A DNA stretch of 32,532 bases from Moorena sp. SS36440bin_2 (GTDB taxonomy: Bacteria > Cyanobacteriota > Cyanobacteriia > Cyanobacteriales > Coleofasciculaceae). The stretch is taken from contig WTKN01000061.1 in the NCBI GenBank assembly GCA_011524395.1, positions 1 through 32,532 of the forward strand, in the 5' to 3' direction. Below the pieces are notes generated by a model, which was not told where the DNA came from, ran no database searches, and saw nothing but the letters and a program-made list of their open reading frames with translations. Shown here piece after piece: positions 15,287 through 23,029 of this stretch (the first letter of the stretch is position 1; each line of letters starts with the position of its first letter). The translations under genes and the position numbers were made by a program.

Positions 15287-16369
15287 CTACAGCCGCAGGT
15301 GCAATGTGTCGCAAAGCTGATCAAAATAGGATTGAAAGTCTTTTGTCGTTGATACCTCAGAGGGGAAGATTGCTTTATGAATTGCTTCTCCAACTGCTTT
15401 GGCTAAGGGTGGTGGTACAGCATTACCAACCTGTCTGTATCGTGATGTTTTAGAACCTTTGAATACAAAATGATCAGGAAAGGATTGGAGTCTAGCTGAT
15501 TCCCTTACCGTCAGCCGTCTTACTCCTTCAATTGTTCCTGATCTCGGCTTTCCCCCATTCATTAAATCACGGTGATACACCAGTAACACACCTTCAGGAT
15601 CAATAATGTGGGTGCGGTAACCTCCCATAGTAGCGGTAATGGTAGGACTTGGTGCATCGAAATTGATGGGTTTTCCCCCACCCTTGACTAGGGTTCCTGT
15701 CCAAGGGGTAGGACGAAGAACGGGTTTATTGGCATAGGAAACGTTAGTGGTATTGGGCTCATAGTCGGGAACATCAGTTAAGGCTGAACCCGATGAAATA
15801 TAAAGATTAGATGTCCCTAAACCATGAGTTTTTCGGGGAAAACTAAAATCAGTTTTTGTGGCTAAACCGACCAAAAATAGACGTTCACGATACTGAGGAA
15901 TTCCATAGGATGCTGCTTCTAAAAGCTCTACATAAACTGAATAATCTAGGGCTTTAAACTGCTGAATAATCCATTGATAATAGTTAAAATTTTTAGAGCT
16001 TTGCAACCCACGCACAGTTTCCATTAAAAAAGCCTTGGGTCGAATCTCCCTTACCGCTCGAATAAATTCTGGAACTAAATCTTTATTATTAGCTTCGGAT
16101 AACTGTTTACTTGGGTCTTTGTTTAGGACAGAAAAAGGTTGACAAGGCGGTGACCCTACTACTAGGTCAATACCTTGAAATTGACTAAAGTCTAAGGCTC
16201 TAACATCGGAGCGAATAACATTAGCGCTAGGAAAGTTTTCTCGATAAGTAGAAACAGCAGACTTATCAATTTCTATTGCTGTGGTGATCTGCCACCCAGC
16301 CATATGTAAACCAAGAGAAAGGCCACCTGCCCCTGCAAATATATCGATGGCGTTTTTGGAATCATTCAT
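15287..16369 (-). CDS. DNA cytosine-C5 methyltransferase, solitary
   Basis: 360-residue enzyme transferring methyl from SAM to cytosine C5. Motif I 'DIFAGAGGLSLG' (9-20), motif IV 'GSPPCQPFS' with catalytic Cys76, motif VIII 'QYRERLFLVG', motif IX 'RRLTVRESARLQSFPDHF' and motif X 'RQVGNAVPPPLA' are all present and in order. Motif VI, usually ENV, reads 'METVRG' with Thr118 for the conserved Asn. The target-recognition region between VIII and IX ('KPVLRPTPWTGTLVKGGGKP' and after) is of medium length. No restriction endonuclease, Vsr or specificity gene is adjacent, so it behaves as an orphan methyltransferase. The recognition site is not deducible; CGATCG within HIP1 is one candidate only because solitary cyanobacterial C5 enzymes for that site are known. 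Confidence 0.93.
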   Translation of the reverse strand: MNDSKNAIDIFAGAGGLSLGLHMAGWQITTAIEIDKSAVSTYRENFPSANVIRSDVRALDFSQFQGIDLVVGSPPCQPFSVLNKDPSKQLSEANNKDLVPEFIRAVREIRPKAFLMETVRGLQSSKNFNYYQWIIQQFKALDYSVYVELLEAASYGIPQYRERLFLVGLATKTDFSFPRKTHGLGTSNLYISSGSALTDVPDYEPNTTNVSYANKPVLRPTPWTGTLVKGGGKPINFDAPSPTITATMGGYRTHIIDPEGVLLVYHRDLMNGGKPRSGTIEGVRRLTVRESARLQSFPDHFVFKGSKTSRYRQVGNAVPPPLAKAVGEAIHKAIFPSEVSTTKDFQSYFDQLCDTLHLRL

Positions 16370-16414
16370 GAATTAGCGAGCAGTTTTGATCTATTAGCTA
16401 TAGCGTTTTTTTTT

Positions 16415-16452
16415 GGAGTAGGGAGTAGGGAGCAGGGAGCAGGGAGCAGGGA
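16415..16452. repeat. GGGAGTA/GGGAGCA heptamer repeat
   Basis: Five to six 7-bp units; a second, shorter array of the same type is at 16603-16634. The 16370-16838 gap around them contains no supported gene. Confidence 0.8.
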
Positions 16453-16670
16453 ATAGCGGTAAGAAAGTTTACTGTACCTCATAACTATGATCAGGGCTAT
16501 GTTTGGATTAATTGCAGTTTAACGGTATCAGCTAGTTTTGTTATGCCAAATTGGTACATATTATATAGCCTCAATTTCTTCAGGTACTTTCGTTATTGGT
16601 TTTAGGGAGTAGGGAGTAGGGAACAGGGAGCAGGAGCGGTAGGCTGCATTAGGGGCGAGCTCACCAAAAA

Positions 16671-16703
16671 AAATAGCCGTAGAAATACTATCCACGGCTA
16701 TTT
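16671..16703. terminator. Candidate intrinsic terminator / palindrome
   Basis: AAATAGCCGT pairs perfectly with ACGGCTATTT (10 bp) around a 13-base loop, preceded by a run of A on the plus strand, which is a T-run after the hairpin for minus-strand transcription. It could terminate the gene remnant at 16839-17091. Confidence 0.5.
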
Positions 16704-16838
16704 AAATGACTTATGTCACTGAGTTCCCAAACCGAAACTGATGTGATCTTATTTGATTTACCTTGGTCTTTCGGCCACCCTACCGGACCAGACCGGAGCC
16801 AAGGCTCTGGGGGGAAGCCCCCCCAGAAGTTTAAGGTG

Positions 16839-17091
16839 TTATGGCAACAGCCAATACTTCATCATGGTTGTCTTCACTTCCCCTGGAGTTTCAGTAGGTT
16901 CCAAAGGGCTCCAGTCGGCAATCTCCCCATAGCCCAGGGAATAAAACCTTTGCATACTATGGATTAGCGTGATTTGCGCGGTCATGGGGGAAACCCCATG
17001 ACCGCGCAAATCAAGACACGGCTTGACGAGGACCTTTGAGAGTGTGCTCAACAGGTTGTTTCTTTAGGTTTTGGTTAGAGTATTTTGACAT
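16839..17091 (-). pseudogene. Small gene of unknown function split by the 52-bp element
   Basis: From ATG at 17091 the frame reads 'MSKYSNQNLKKQPVEHTLKG' 'PRQAV' and then hits TGA inside the palindromic element. The rest, 'IHSMQRFYSLGYGEIADWSP' and on to 'MMKYWLLP', is in another frame and ends at 16839. Deleting exactly 52 bp (16965-17016) joins Val25 to Ile26 and yields one 66-residue protein ending at the same stop. The C-terminus resembles that of the 11574-11960 protein. I do not recognise the family. Confidence 0.65.
16965..17016 (-). mobile_element. 52-bp dispersed palindromic element (copy E, near-perfect hairpin)
   Basis: Arms GATTTGCGCGGTCATGGGG and CCCCATGACCGCGCAAATC are fully complementary over 19 bp. 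The arm sequence differs from copies B-D, but the length (52 bp) and the CAAGA/TCTTG end are kept, as in co-evolving arms of a structured element. Confidence 0.75.
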
Positions 17092-17297
17092 AAGTCAGAA
17101 CTTGAAATCCTTGTGGCTTTATAATAATTATTGTAATGATTATAGCTTTAGTTGTCAAGGGTTTTTATATTTTTTTATTTGGAGGGGTTAGAGATAGCTT
17201 AAAAAAATGATTGGAGCAGGTAAACTATGTAAAAATAATTGAACTTATAGCGTTTATAGGACTCATGAGGTACATAGAATTATTTTACTATTGGTTG

Positions 17298-17365
17298 TTC
17301 CCTGTTCCCTATTCCCTATTCCCTATTCCCTGTTACCTATTCCTTATTGCCTATTCTCTGTTCAA
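17298..17365. repeat. TTCCCTA heptamer repeat
   Basis: About eight degenerate 7-bp units (TTCCCTA/TTCCCTG), the complement of the GGGAGTA/GGGAACA type. It lies in the 17092-17403 spacer just upstream of the pentapeptide gene; no other feature is seen there. Confidence 0.8.
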
Positions 17366-17403
17366 AACTTCTGATGCTATAGTTATGCTAAATCAGTAAG
17401 ACT

Positions 17404-18978
17404 ATGACAGAGTTTAGCCAGGGTAATAAAACTAAAAAACTAACTATCGCCGCCTCGTCAAAAGGTATTGAAACAGCGAAAAAAGCTTTGGATAAGCTAG
17501 GGTTTGAGTTAAAAAATAACTTTCCCAAGTCACAAGGGATAAGTCACTATACAGTTACAAAATTTTTTAAGTCAGAGCCCATTCAGCTTGACTTATTTAA
17601 ACGGATATGCGATGGATTGACCCTAGAGTGGAAAGAAATTGCGGGAATAACAGAAGAACAAGCATCAGAACAGCTAAACAAAACTGATGGCAGTAGCTCA
17701 GAGCCGGTGCAGGGTGTAGAGCAAAGTCAATCCCTGAGCCAAAAAGAGACTGTAATCGAGAGACAAAGTGAAATAATTAAAGCTATTCTGGTTTTAGAAG
17801 GAGATATAAATTCAGTTCAACCTTCAAAACTGATTGAATCTATTGTACAACAATCGTCAGGATACACGATCAACATTATTGATATTAAAATTAGTAGTTT
17901 AATCTTACAGGGGTCTCAAAAAGCTATCGAACGGTTTGAAGCTCGAATAAAATCAGAAGACCTAAAAGAATTAAGCGGTTTTCCTATTAAAGATATTCAA
18001 ATTGTTAACGAAACGTCAGATGATGAAGACAATAGCAAGCTTGATCATAAATGGCGTCTAGTGGCAGAGATTGCCAGCGGTGGAGCTGTGGGTCGAGACT
18101 TGAGGGGTGCCGACCTCAGTGATACGGACCTTAGTAATACGAAGCTCAGTGGTGCGAACTTATGTGATGCGGACTTGAGGGGTGCAGACCTTAGTGGTGC
18201 CGACTTGAGTGGTGCCGACTTCAATGATGCTGACCTTAGTGGTGCGGACTTCAGTAGTGCTAACCTGATTCGTGCTAACTTGATTCGTACTAACTTGATT
18301 CGTGCTGACCTCAGTGGTGTTAACCTGATTGGTGGCAACCTGATTGCTGCCAAGCTGATTGATTCCAATCTCAGTAATGTCAACTTCACTGGTGCCAAGC
18401 TGATTGATGCCAATCTCAGAAGTGCCAACCTCAGTAATGCCAACCTCAGTAATGCCAATCTCAGTAATGCCAATCTCAGAAGTGCCAACCTCAGTAATGC
18501 CAATCTCAGGGGTACTGAGCTGATTGGTGCTAACCTCAGAAGTGCCAATGTCGAAGGGACTGAGTTTAGTGGTGTCAACCTCAGTGGTGTCAACCTCACC
18601 GCTGTTTCCCTGTATAATGCTAACCTCAGTGGTGTTAACCTCAGTGGTGCAAACCTTTATGGTGCCTACCTGTGTCCTATGACCTCCTCTGGTGTCCAGT
18701 TTGGTGCTGCAAACCTCAGTGGTGCCAACCTTAATGCTGCAGACCTTCGTTATGCCAATATTAGTGCTGCAAACCTTAGTGGTGCCTACTTGAATGGTGC
18801 CGACCTCAGTAGTGCCAAGCTAATTGGTGCTGACCTTAGTGGTGCGGAGCTCAATGGTGCCAACCTCAGTAGTGCCGACATCAGTGATGTTAAAGTCAAG
18901 AATGCCCGATTCACATATATTTTAGGAATTGATGAATCCACCAAGCTTGAGCTAATTCAAAGAGGAGCAATTTTTTAA
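17404..18978 (+). CDS. Effector-associated-domain / pentapeptide-repeat protein
   Basis: 524 residues in three parts. Residues about 11-83 ('TIAASSKGIETAKKALDKLG...SHYTVTKFFKSEPIQLDLFK') form a small HTH-like domain found at the N-terminus of cyanobacterial NACHT/STAND, TIR and pentapeptide proteins. Residues about 125-200 ('AILVLEGDINSVQPSKLIES...LILQGSQKAIERFEARIKSE') match a second adaptor domain common in the same proteins. From 231 to about 505 there are over 50 A(D/N)LSG pentapeptides forming a beta-helix. This is the architecture of a component in modular signalling or conflict systems, where the N-terminal parts recruit partners and the beta-helix replaces the usual sensor or effector. 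The domain names are from memory; the function is inferred. Confidence 0.8.
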   Translation: MTEFSQGNKTKKLTIAASSKGIETAKKALDKLGFELKNNFPKSQGISHYTVTKFFKSEPIQLDLFKRICDGLTLEWKEIAGITEEQASEQLNKTDGSSSEPVQGVEQSQSLSQKETVIERQSEIIKAILVLEGDINSVQPSKLIESIVQQSSGYTINIIDIKISSLILQGSQKAIERFEARIKSEDLKELSGFPIKDIQIVNETSDDEDNSKLDHKWRLVAEIASGGAVGRDLRGADLSDTDLSNTKLSGANLCDADLRGADLSGADLSGADFNDADLSGADFSSANLIRANLIRTNLIRADLSGVNLIGGNLIAAKLIDSNLSNVNFTGAKLIDANLRSANLSNANLSNANLSNANLRSANLSNANLRGTELIGANLRSANVEGTEFSGVNLSGVNLTAVSLYNANLSGVNLSGANLYGAYLCPMTSSGVQFGAANLSGANLNAADLRYANISAANLSGAYLNGADLSSAKLIGADLSGAELNGANLSSADISDVKVKNARFTYILGIDESTKLELIQRGAIF

Positions 18979-19020
18979 AATTTTCCAGGTGACCCCTCTG
19001 AAATTAGTTCTTGACAAATT

Positions 19021-19219
19021 ACAATTTATGTGTGTTAAAAAAGAGCGATCGCATAATTTACATAACTGGTAATTCGACGGATAATTTATGTGTATTAAAA
19101 AAGAGCGATCGCATAACTTACATCACTGGTAATTCGACGGATAATTTATGTGTATTAAAAAAGAGCGATCGCATAATTTACATGACTGGTAATTCCTCTG
19201 TAAAAAAGAGCGATCGCAT
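19021..19219. repeat. 60-bp tandem repeat array, each unit with a HIP1 octamer
   Basis: Three full units in exact 60-bp register (starting 19021, 19081 and 19141) plus a partial fourth. Each contains TTAAAAAAGAGCGATCGCAT and then TAACTGGTAATTC-like sequence, with only a few mismatches. It lies between the convergent ends of the pentapeptide and Uma2 genes. The frame is open across it only because the unit length is a multiple of three. Confidence 0.9.
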
Positions 19220-19263
19220 AGGGTTACAACCAGTTAACCTTAAACTGATGATCATACTGACCG

Positions 19264-19896
19264 TTACTGCGAAATTTGGCTTCTCACCCAACTCCGAAAA
19301 GCTTTCACCAATTCTAAATAGTCCATGGTTTCAGCTTGTTCTAAAAATTGGGCAATTTCGGAAAGTGGTAAATTCGGAAAGTATAGACTCTGATTTCCAA
19401 CAACGTAGTCTTGATTTTGTAGCTGCTTAATGGTGAAAGATTTACCATCATAAATCCAGACTTCAGGTACACCTAGATTTGAATAGATATCAAAGCGGTC
19501 ATCTGAACGTCTGGTAATATCAATTTCAACAACTAAATCTGGTCCTGGGTCTTCTGGGCCAAGCCTTTTTTTACCTTTAACACCATCTATATTGTTAATG
19601 TAGAAACATTCATCAGGTTCTGCTCCACTAATTTCTGGACGTTTAAAGGTCGTTGAACCTAAAGGATAAATCCTAATTTTTAATTCTTCAGCTAGGGTTT
19701 CAACAAAGCGACCTATTACTTTTTTATAAAGTTCATGTTCAGGGGAAGGAGCCATGATTTCTAGGTTGCCACGATTGTAGGTAAGCCGTAAACGGCGATG
19801 GTTTTCCAATTCATTAAGTAATGTTTCATAGGTTTGCCAACTGATACCAGAAAGTTTGATTCGTTCTGCTGGTGGGGTTAGGGGAGTGATGGTCAT
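19264..19896 (-). CDS. Uma2-family (DUF820) putative endonuclease
   Basis: 210-residue protein of the PD-(D/E)xK-fold family hugely expanded in cyanobacteria. 'EPDECFYINN' (Asp95) and 'GPDLVVEIDI' (Asp120, Glu124) supply the acidic metal-binding residues; the N-terminal 'ISWQTYETLLNELE' and 'LRLTYNRGNLEIMAPSPEHE' are diagnostic. The basic residue after the ExK position is displaced ('VEIDITRRSDD'), as usual in this family. The cellular role of Uma2 proteins is not established. Intact, start ATG at 19896. Confidence 0.92.
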   Translation of the reverse strand: MTITPLTPPAERIKLSGISWQTYETLLNELENHRRLRLTYNRGNLEIMAPSPEHELYKKVIGRFVETLAEELKIRIYPLGSTTFKRPEISGAEPDECFYINNIDGVKGKKRLGPEDPGPDLVVEIDITRRSDDRFDIYSNLGVPEVWIYDGKSFTIKQLQNQDYVVGNQSLYFPNLPLSEIAQFLEQAETMDYLELVKAFRSWVRSQISQ

Positions 19897-19996
19897 GGGG
19901 AGAGTGCTTTGGAATTATAGTTATTTTAGCAGTACAATTTAAGTAGAAGGAGATTATTTATGAATCAAACAATGACACTACTCAGGAGTAACAAGC

Positions 19997-20416
19997 ATGA
20001 AAAATTACAACAACGATGTAGTCAACTCTTATGAAATACTGAAACGAGAGGAAGGGTATAATCACAACCGTGATACTGAAGAAGTCTTGTTCGCAGACCT
20101 GACTGGAATAGAAGACCCTGACCGGATTTTTGAGGGTTTGGTTGACCGTGACACTGGGATGGGACGCACCTTGGAGAAGTTGAGAACTAGCAAACTATCC
20201 GGTGGCAATGTGACCGGTGGCGATATTTATGACAATTGGTATCAGGCTGAAGTAGTGGGAGAAGAAGCAGTTGGAGGAGAAACCCCCACTCCTGACCAAA
20301 ATGTAACTGAAGACTTACTGGAGTCCATGGGAATTTCTTCAGTTGATGGTGAAGCTGTGCAAACTCGAGACAAGTTAGAGGTTCGCTCTGCACCTCCGCT
20401 GGGAGTTGAACCCTGA
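19997..20416 (+). CDS. DUF6335-family protein
   Basis: 139-residue soluble acidic protein. The 'LSGGNVTGGDIYDNWYQAEV' segment followed by 'VGEEAVGGETPTPDQNVTED' is the hallmark of DUF6335, a cyanobacterial family of unknown function. Start ATG at 19997 is preceded by AGGAG 8 bp away. A short overlapping frame from 19960 is ignored. An imperfect hairpin at 20436-20457 follows the stop. Confidence 0.82.
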   Translation: MKNYNNDVVNSYEILKREEGYNHNRDTEEVLFADLTGIEDPDRIFEGLVDRDTGMGRTLEKLRTSKLSGGNVTGGDIYDNWYQAEVVGEEAVGGETPTPDQNVTEDLLESMGISSVDGEAVQTRDKLEVRSAPPLGVEP

Positions 20417-20435
20417 GTCTTCTGAAGATTATTCC

Positions 20436-20457
20436 CAACACTTAAAATAAGGTGTTG
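20436..20457 (+). terminator. Weak stem-loop after the DUF6335 gene
   Basis: CAACAC pairs with GTGTTG around TTAAAATAAG. No clear T-run follows, so it is only a possible terminator. A second short hairpin, CCTCT-AAA-AGAGG, is at 20576-20588. The remainder of 20417-20808 is AT-rich with no gene and probably holds the promoter of the next gene. Confidence 0.3.
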
Positions 20458-20808
20458 TTGGTAACGGATGGCTTAACGGATGTCAGGGATAGCGAAATGG
20501 ATTGATGGTTTTTTGCGAATCCATTAGTTTAGGAATTGATTAGTTTGGGCATATCGGTACTTAACCAATAAAAAACCTCTAAAAGAGGGGATATTTTCTG
20601 GCAACTTTACTTTTCCCCTCTAGTTCAATCCCGATAAATCATACTAATACCACAAATCAAACAAGGAAACAATGATTATTTATAAAAAAAATATGTAATT
20701 TTATGAAAGATTAGGTGTTATTTATATACTACACATGAAGTATATAATTGGGTTGATAAATTGGACAAATTCACGTAAAGTCTTGAAAGTAATCTCAATC
20801 ATAGAATA

Positions 20809-21651
20809 GTGAAAAAAAATTTACTGAGAAGCTTTCAATCTTTTTTGATGACAGTTCTGTTGATGCTACTATCGGCAGCATCACTGACTAGTTACCCCGA
20901 TATAGCCCTAGCCCAAACAGAGCCTAACCTCTCCAGCCCTGGTTCTGAGGTTGAAATCCTACATCCAACTGCTTTTATTAACTTAAATAAAGGCTTCTTC
21001 AAACCTAATTATGGAGCTGTAGTTAACATTTTCAATGGAAATGGACTGACTGGTAGCGGCACGGAACTGGATAAAATCCACGTAGCTGGAGGAAATCCAG
21101 CTGACTTTCTCTCAGCTAGTCTAAAAAATGGTGCAACGGCAGCTGATGTCAACTTTGACTTTGATTTTGGCAGCCCAGTCGTATTGAATACACTAGCCCT
21201 CTGGAATTACAATGCTTTCAATACAACCGCAACTAATCGGGGTATCAAAGATTTTAACTTAGTTCTATCTAACAAGGCCGATTTTAGTGACCCAGTTTTT
21301 GAATCTTCAACCCTAACTCTGCCTAAAGGACCTGCAACCAATATTCCGGCTACTATCTTCTCTTTTCCTAATGTGAAAGCTCAGTTTGCCAGAATCGATG
21401 TTATCTCCAACTATGGACCGGCAAGTCTGATTGGCTTATCTGAGGTTCGTTTTGCCAAGATAGTTAGTAACACAACACCTGTCTCGTCTGCTGCTGCAGA
21501 ACCTGAATTTCCCGATTGCGTGAATTCAGATTGCAATTGTTCAGATTTCAGTACTCAAGCTGAAGCCCAACAGGTGCTTGATGGCTTTCCCGGCGACCCC
21601 TACCGGCTAGACCGTGATAAAGATGGTATCGCTTGTGAGTCACTGCCTTGA
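20809..21651 (+). CDS. Exported protein with excalibur calcium-binding C-terminus
   Basis: 280 residues, start GTG. The signal peptide ('FLMTVLLMLLSAASLTSYPD' to 'IALAQ') is cleaved near residue 35. Residues about 45-220 look like a discoidin (F5/8 type C)-like beta-sandwich ('VVLNTLALWNYNAFN' and 'ARIDVISNYG...IGLSEVRFAKI'), suggesting carbohydrate or surface binding. The last 40 residues form an excalibur domain with a DxDxDG calcium loop: 'DCNCSDFSTQAEAQQVLDGF' and 'DRDKDGIACESLP'. The TGA stop (21649-21651) lies inside CTTGACACT, the terminal sequence of the adjoining tnpB element, so the reading frame ends on transposon DNA. Confidence 0.8.
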   Translation: MKKNLLRSFQSFLMTVLLMLLSAASLTSYPDIALAQTEPNLSSPGSEVEILHPTAFINLNKGFFKPNYGAVVNIFNGNGLTGSGTELDKIHVAGGNPADFLSASLKNGATAADVNFDFDFGSPVVLNTLALWNYNAFNTTATNRGIKDFNLVLSNKADFSDPVFESSTLTLPKGPATNIPATIFSFPNVKAQFARIDVISNYGPASLIGLSEVRFAKIVSNTTPVSSAAAEPEFPDCVNSDCNCSDFSTQAEAQQVLDGFPGDPYRLDRDKDGIACESLP

Positions 21652-21655
21652 CACT

Positions 21656-21940
21656 CCCCGGTCGCTAAGGGCGCGGGGATTCTTCACTCATCGACTCAGC
21701 TTGCTGAACCTGACCGGAATCAAGAACAGTAGAGGCCAAATCTCCTGAAGCGTTTCGGGAGACCCGTTCGCGTAGCGTGGCCTACGGCCTCCGCTGCGCG
21801 AACGGATCAATGATCCAAGTTCCGACGTGCCCCGTCGTACTTATGGCTCGATTTCGGATATTGATGGCGGCGTTATGATCTCTGTCAAGTTCACACCCAC
21901 ATTCACAGATATGAGTCCTAGTGGATAGGGATTTCTTGAC
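21656..21940 (-). ncRNA. Possible omega-RNA region at the 3' end of tnpB
   Basis: In TnpB systems the guide RNA overlaps the 3' end of the gene and runs to the right end of the element, with the guide taken from flanking DNA. This interval has that position and contains two hairpins (21656-21678 and 21766-21803). The guide would then be the 3' end of the excalibur gene. Placement is by analogy only. Confidence 0.3.
21766..21803. repeat. GCGTAGCG-family palindrome at the tnpB 3' end
   Basis: GTTCGCGTAGCG and CGCTGCGCGAAC are 12-bp arms with one mismatch around GGCC-TAC-GGCC. The last seven or so codons of tnpB and its TAG stop fall inside it. Confidence 0.75.
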
Positions 21941-22924
21941 GACTTCACCGCATTCAGAGCAGTTTTGACTGGTATAGGCGGGATTTACTGCAACAGTTAT
22001 CTTGCCAAATTTAGTTCCAAAGTGCTCTAACCATTTCCTGAATTGATACCAACCTGCGTCATTAATAGACTTGGCGAGACAGTGATTTTTTACTAGATTC
22101 TTAACTCTTAAATCTTCGTAGGCGACCAGATCGTTAGACCGGATTACGCAACGTGCAAGTCTCTTTGCATGTTCTTCACGTTGCCTACTTATTTTAAGAT
22201 GCTGTCTACCTAGTCTATTAATCGCTTTCCTGCGATTGGACGAGCCTTTCTTTTTCCGAGAAACTCGGCGTTGATAAAACTTTAAACGTTTTTCCCCTTT
22301 CCTGTAGAATCGGGGATTGGGTTCAGAATGACCATTAGAGTCTGTGTAGAACTCTTTAAGTCCTACATCTAATCCAATCATTTCACCTGTGTGTTCTGTT
22401 TCCTCTTTTACGTTAACTGCAACGCAAAATTGAACATAGTACCCATCAGCTCGTTTGACTATCCGAACCCGGTTTATTTGCTTCTTATCAAAACGCCACA
22501 AGTCCCAGGTGCCCTTGAGTTTGAGTTTTCCAATCCCTTTCTTGTCCGTGAATGTTATAGATTTATTGTCAGGGGAAAGTTTCCAGCCTGACTTCTTATA
22601 TTCGACAGAACGAGCACGTTTTTGGAATTTTGGGAAACCCTTTTTATCTCGGACTTTTTTCTGACAATTATCGTAAAAGCGAACAATCGATGACCATGCC
22701 CTTTCAGACGCAGCCTGACGGGCAGTAGAGTTCAATTCATTAGCAAAGGGGAACTCCTTGGCCAGGATTTTGGAATACCGGCTAAGGTCACTTTTCCCTG
22801 TTCCTTTATTGTCTAGCCACAAACGAATGCAGCTATTCCGGATAAACTTGACAGTCCGAATTGCTTCATCAATAGCTGAATATTGACACTCTTTTCCTTT
22901 GGCTTTGAACTCTAAGATGATCAT
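21782..22924 (-). CDS. tnpB: RNA-guided endonuclease TnpB, apparently intact
   Basis: 380-residue IS200/IS605-family TnpB, the ancestor type of Cas12 nucleases. The RuvC-like triad is present: Asp186 in 'IGLDVGLKEF', Glu270 in 'LVAYEDLRVKNL' and Asp349 in 'LDRDHNAAINI'. The zinc ribbon has Cys322/Cys325 ('QNCSECG') and Cys340/Cys342 ('HICECGC'). The N-terminal helix-rich part is of normal length. The extreme C-terminus ('IIDPFAQRRP') is encoded by a dispersed palindrome, so the native tail has probably been replaced. A promoter resembling the sigma-70 consensus lies upstream (23001-23029). It should be able to cleave DNA if its guide RNA is made. Confidence 0.92.
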   Translation of the reverse strand: MIILEFKAKGKECQYSAIDEAIRTVKFIRNSCIRLWLDNKGTGKSDLSRYSKILAKEFPFANELNSTARQAASERAWSSIVRFYDNCQKKVRDKKGFPKFQKRARSVEYKKSGWKLSPDNKSITFTDKKGIGKLKLKGTWDLWRFDKKQINRVRIVKRADGYYVQFCVAVNVKEETEHTGEMIGLDVGLKEFYTDSNGHSEPNPRFYRKGEKRLKFYQRRVSRKKKGSSNRRKAINRLGRQHLKISRQREEHAKRLARCVIRSNDLVAYEDLRVKNLVKNHCLAKSINDAGWYQFRKWLEHFGTKFGKITVAVNPAYTSQNCSECGEVVKKSLSTRTHICECGCELDRDHNAAINIRNRAISTTGHVGTWIIDPFAQRRP

Positions 22925-23000
22925 TGACCTTGACCTTCGGTCACGCTAGGCGAACGGTCACGCTACGCGAAGGAATTTCGACCTCATTCGATATGTATTT

Positions 23001-23029
23001 ATATTAACAATTTCGTATAAAAGTGTCAA
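23001..23029 (-). promoter_or_regulatory. Sigma-70-like promoter for tnpB
   Basis: On the minus strand TTGACA (23024-23029), a 17-bp spacer and TAATAT (23001-23006). This is an almost ideal -35/-10 pair placed 77 bp before the tnpB start. The -35 box coincides with the element's terminal repeat. Confidence 0.55.

Noticed and set aside
16713-16967. 84-codon plus-strand open frame
   Set aside because: It is antisense to the reconstructed 66-residue gene and has no recognisable features.
17211-17399. 62-codon hydrophobic open frame
   Set aside because: Most of it is the TTCCCTA heptamer array translated.
18045-18599. 184-codon minus-strand open frame with LRLA-type repeats
   Set aside because: Shadow of the pentapeptide repeats on the other strand.
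19021-19219. Possible CRISPR array
   Set aside because: The whole 60-bp unit is repeated with no variable spacers and no cas genes are near.
19011-19430. 139-codon open frame with repeated NLCVLKKSDRI peptides
   Set aside because: Produced by the 60-bp tandem array, whose length is a multiple of three, and then runs antisense into Uma2.
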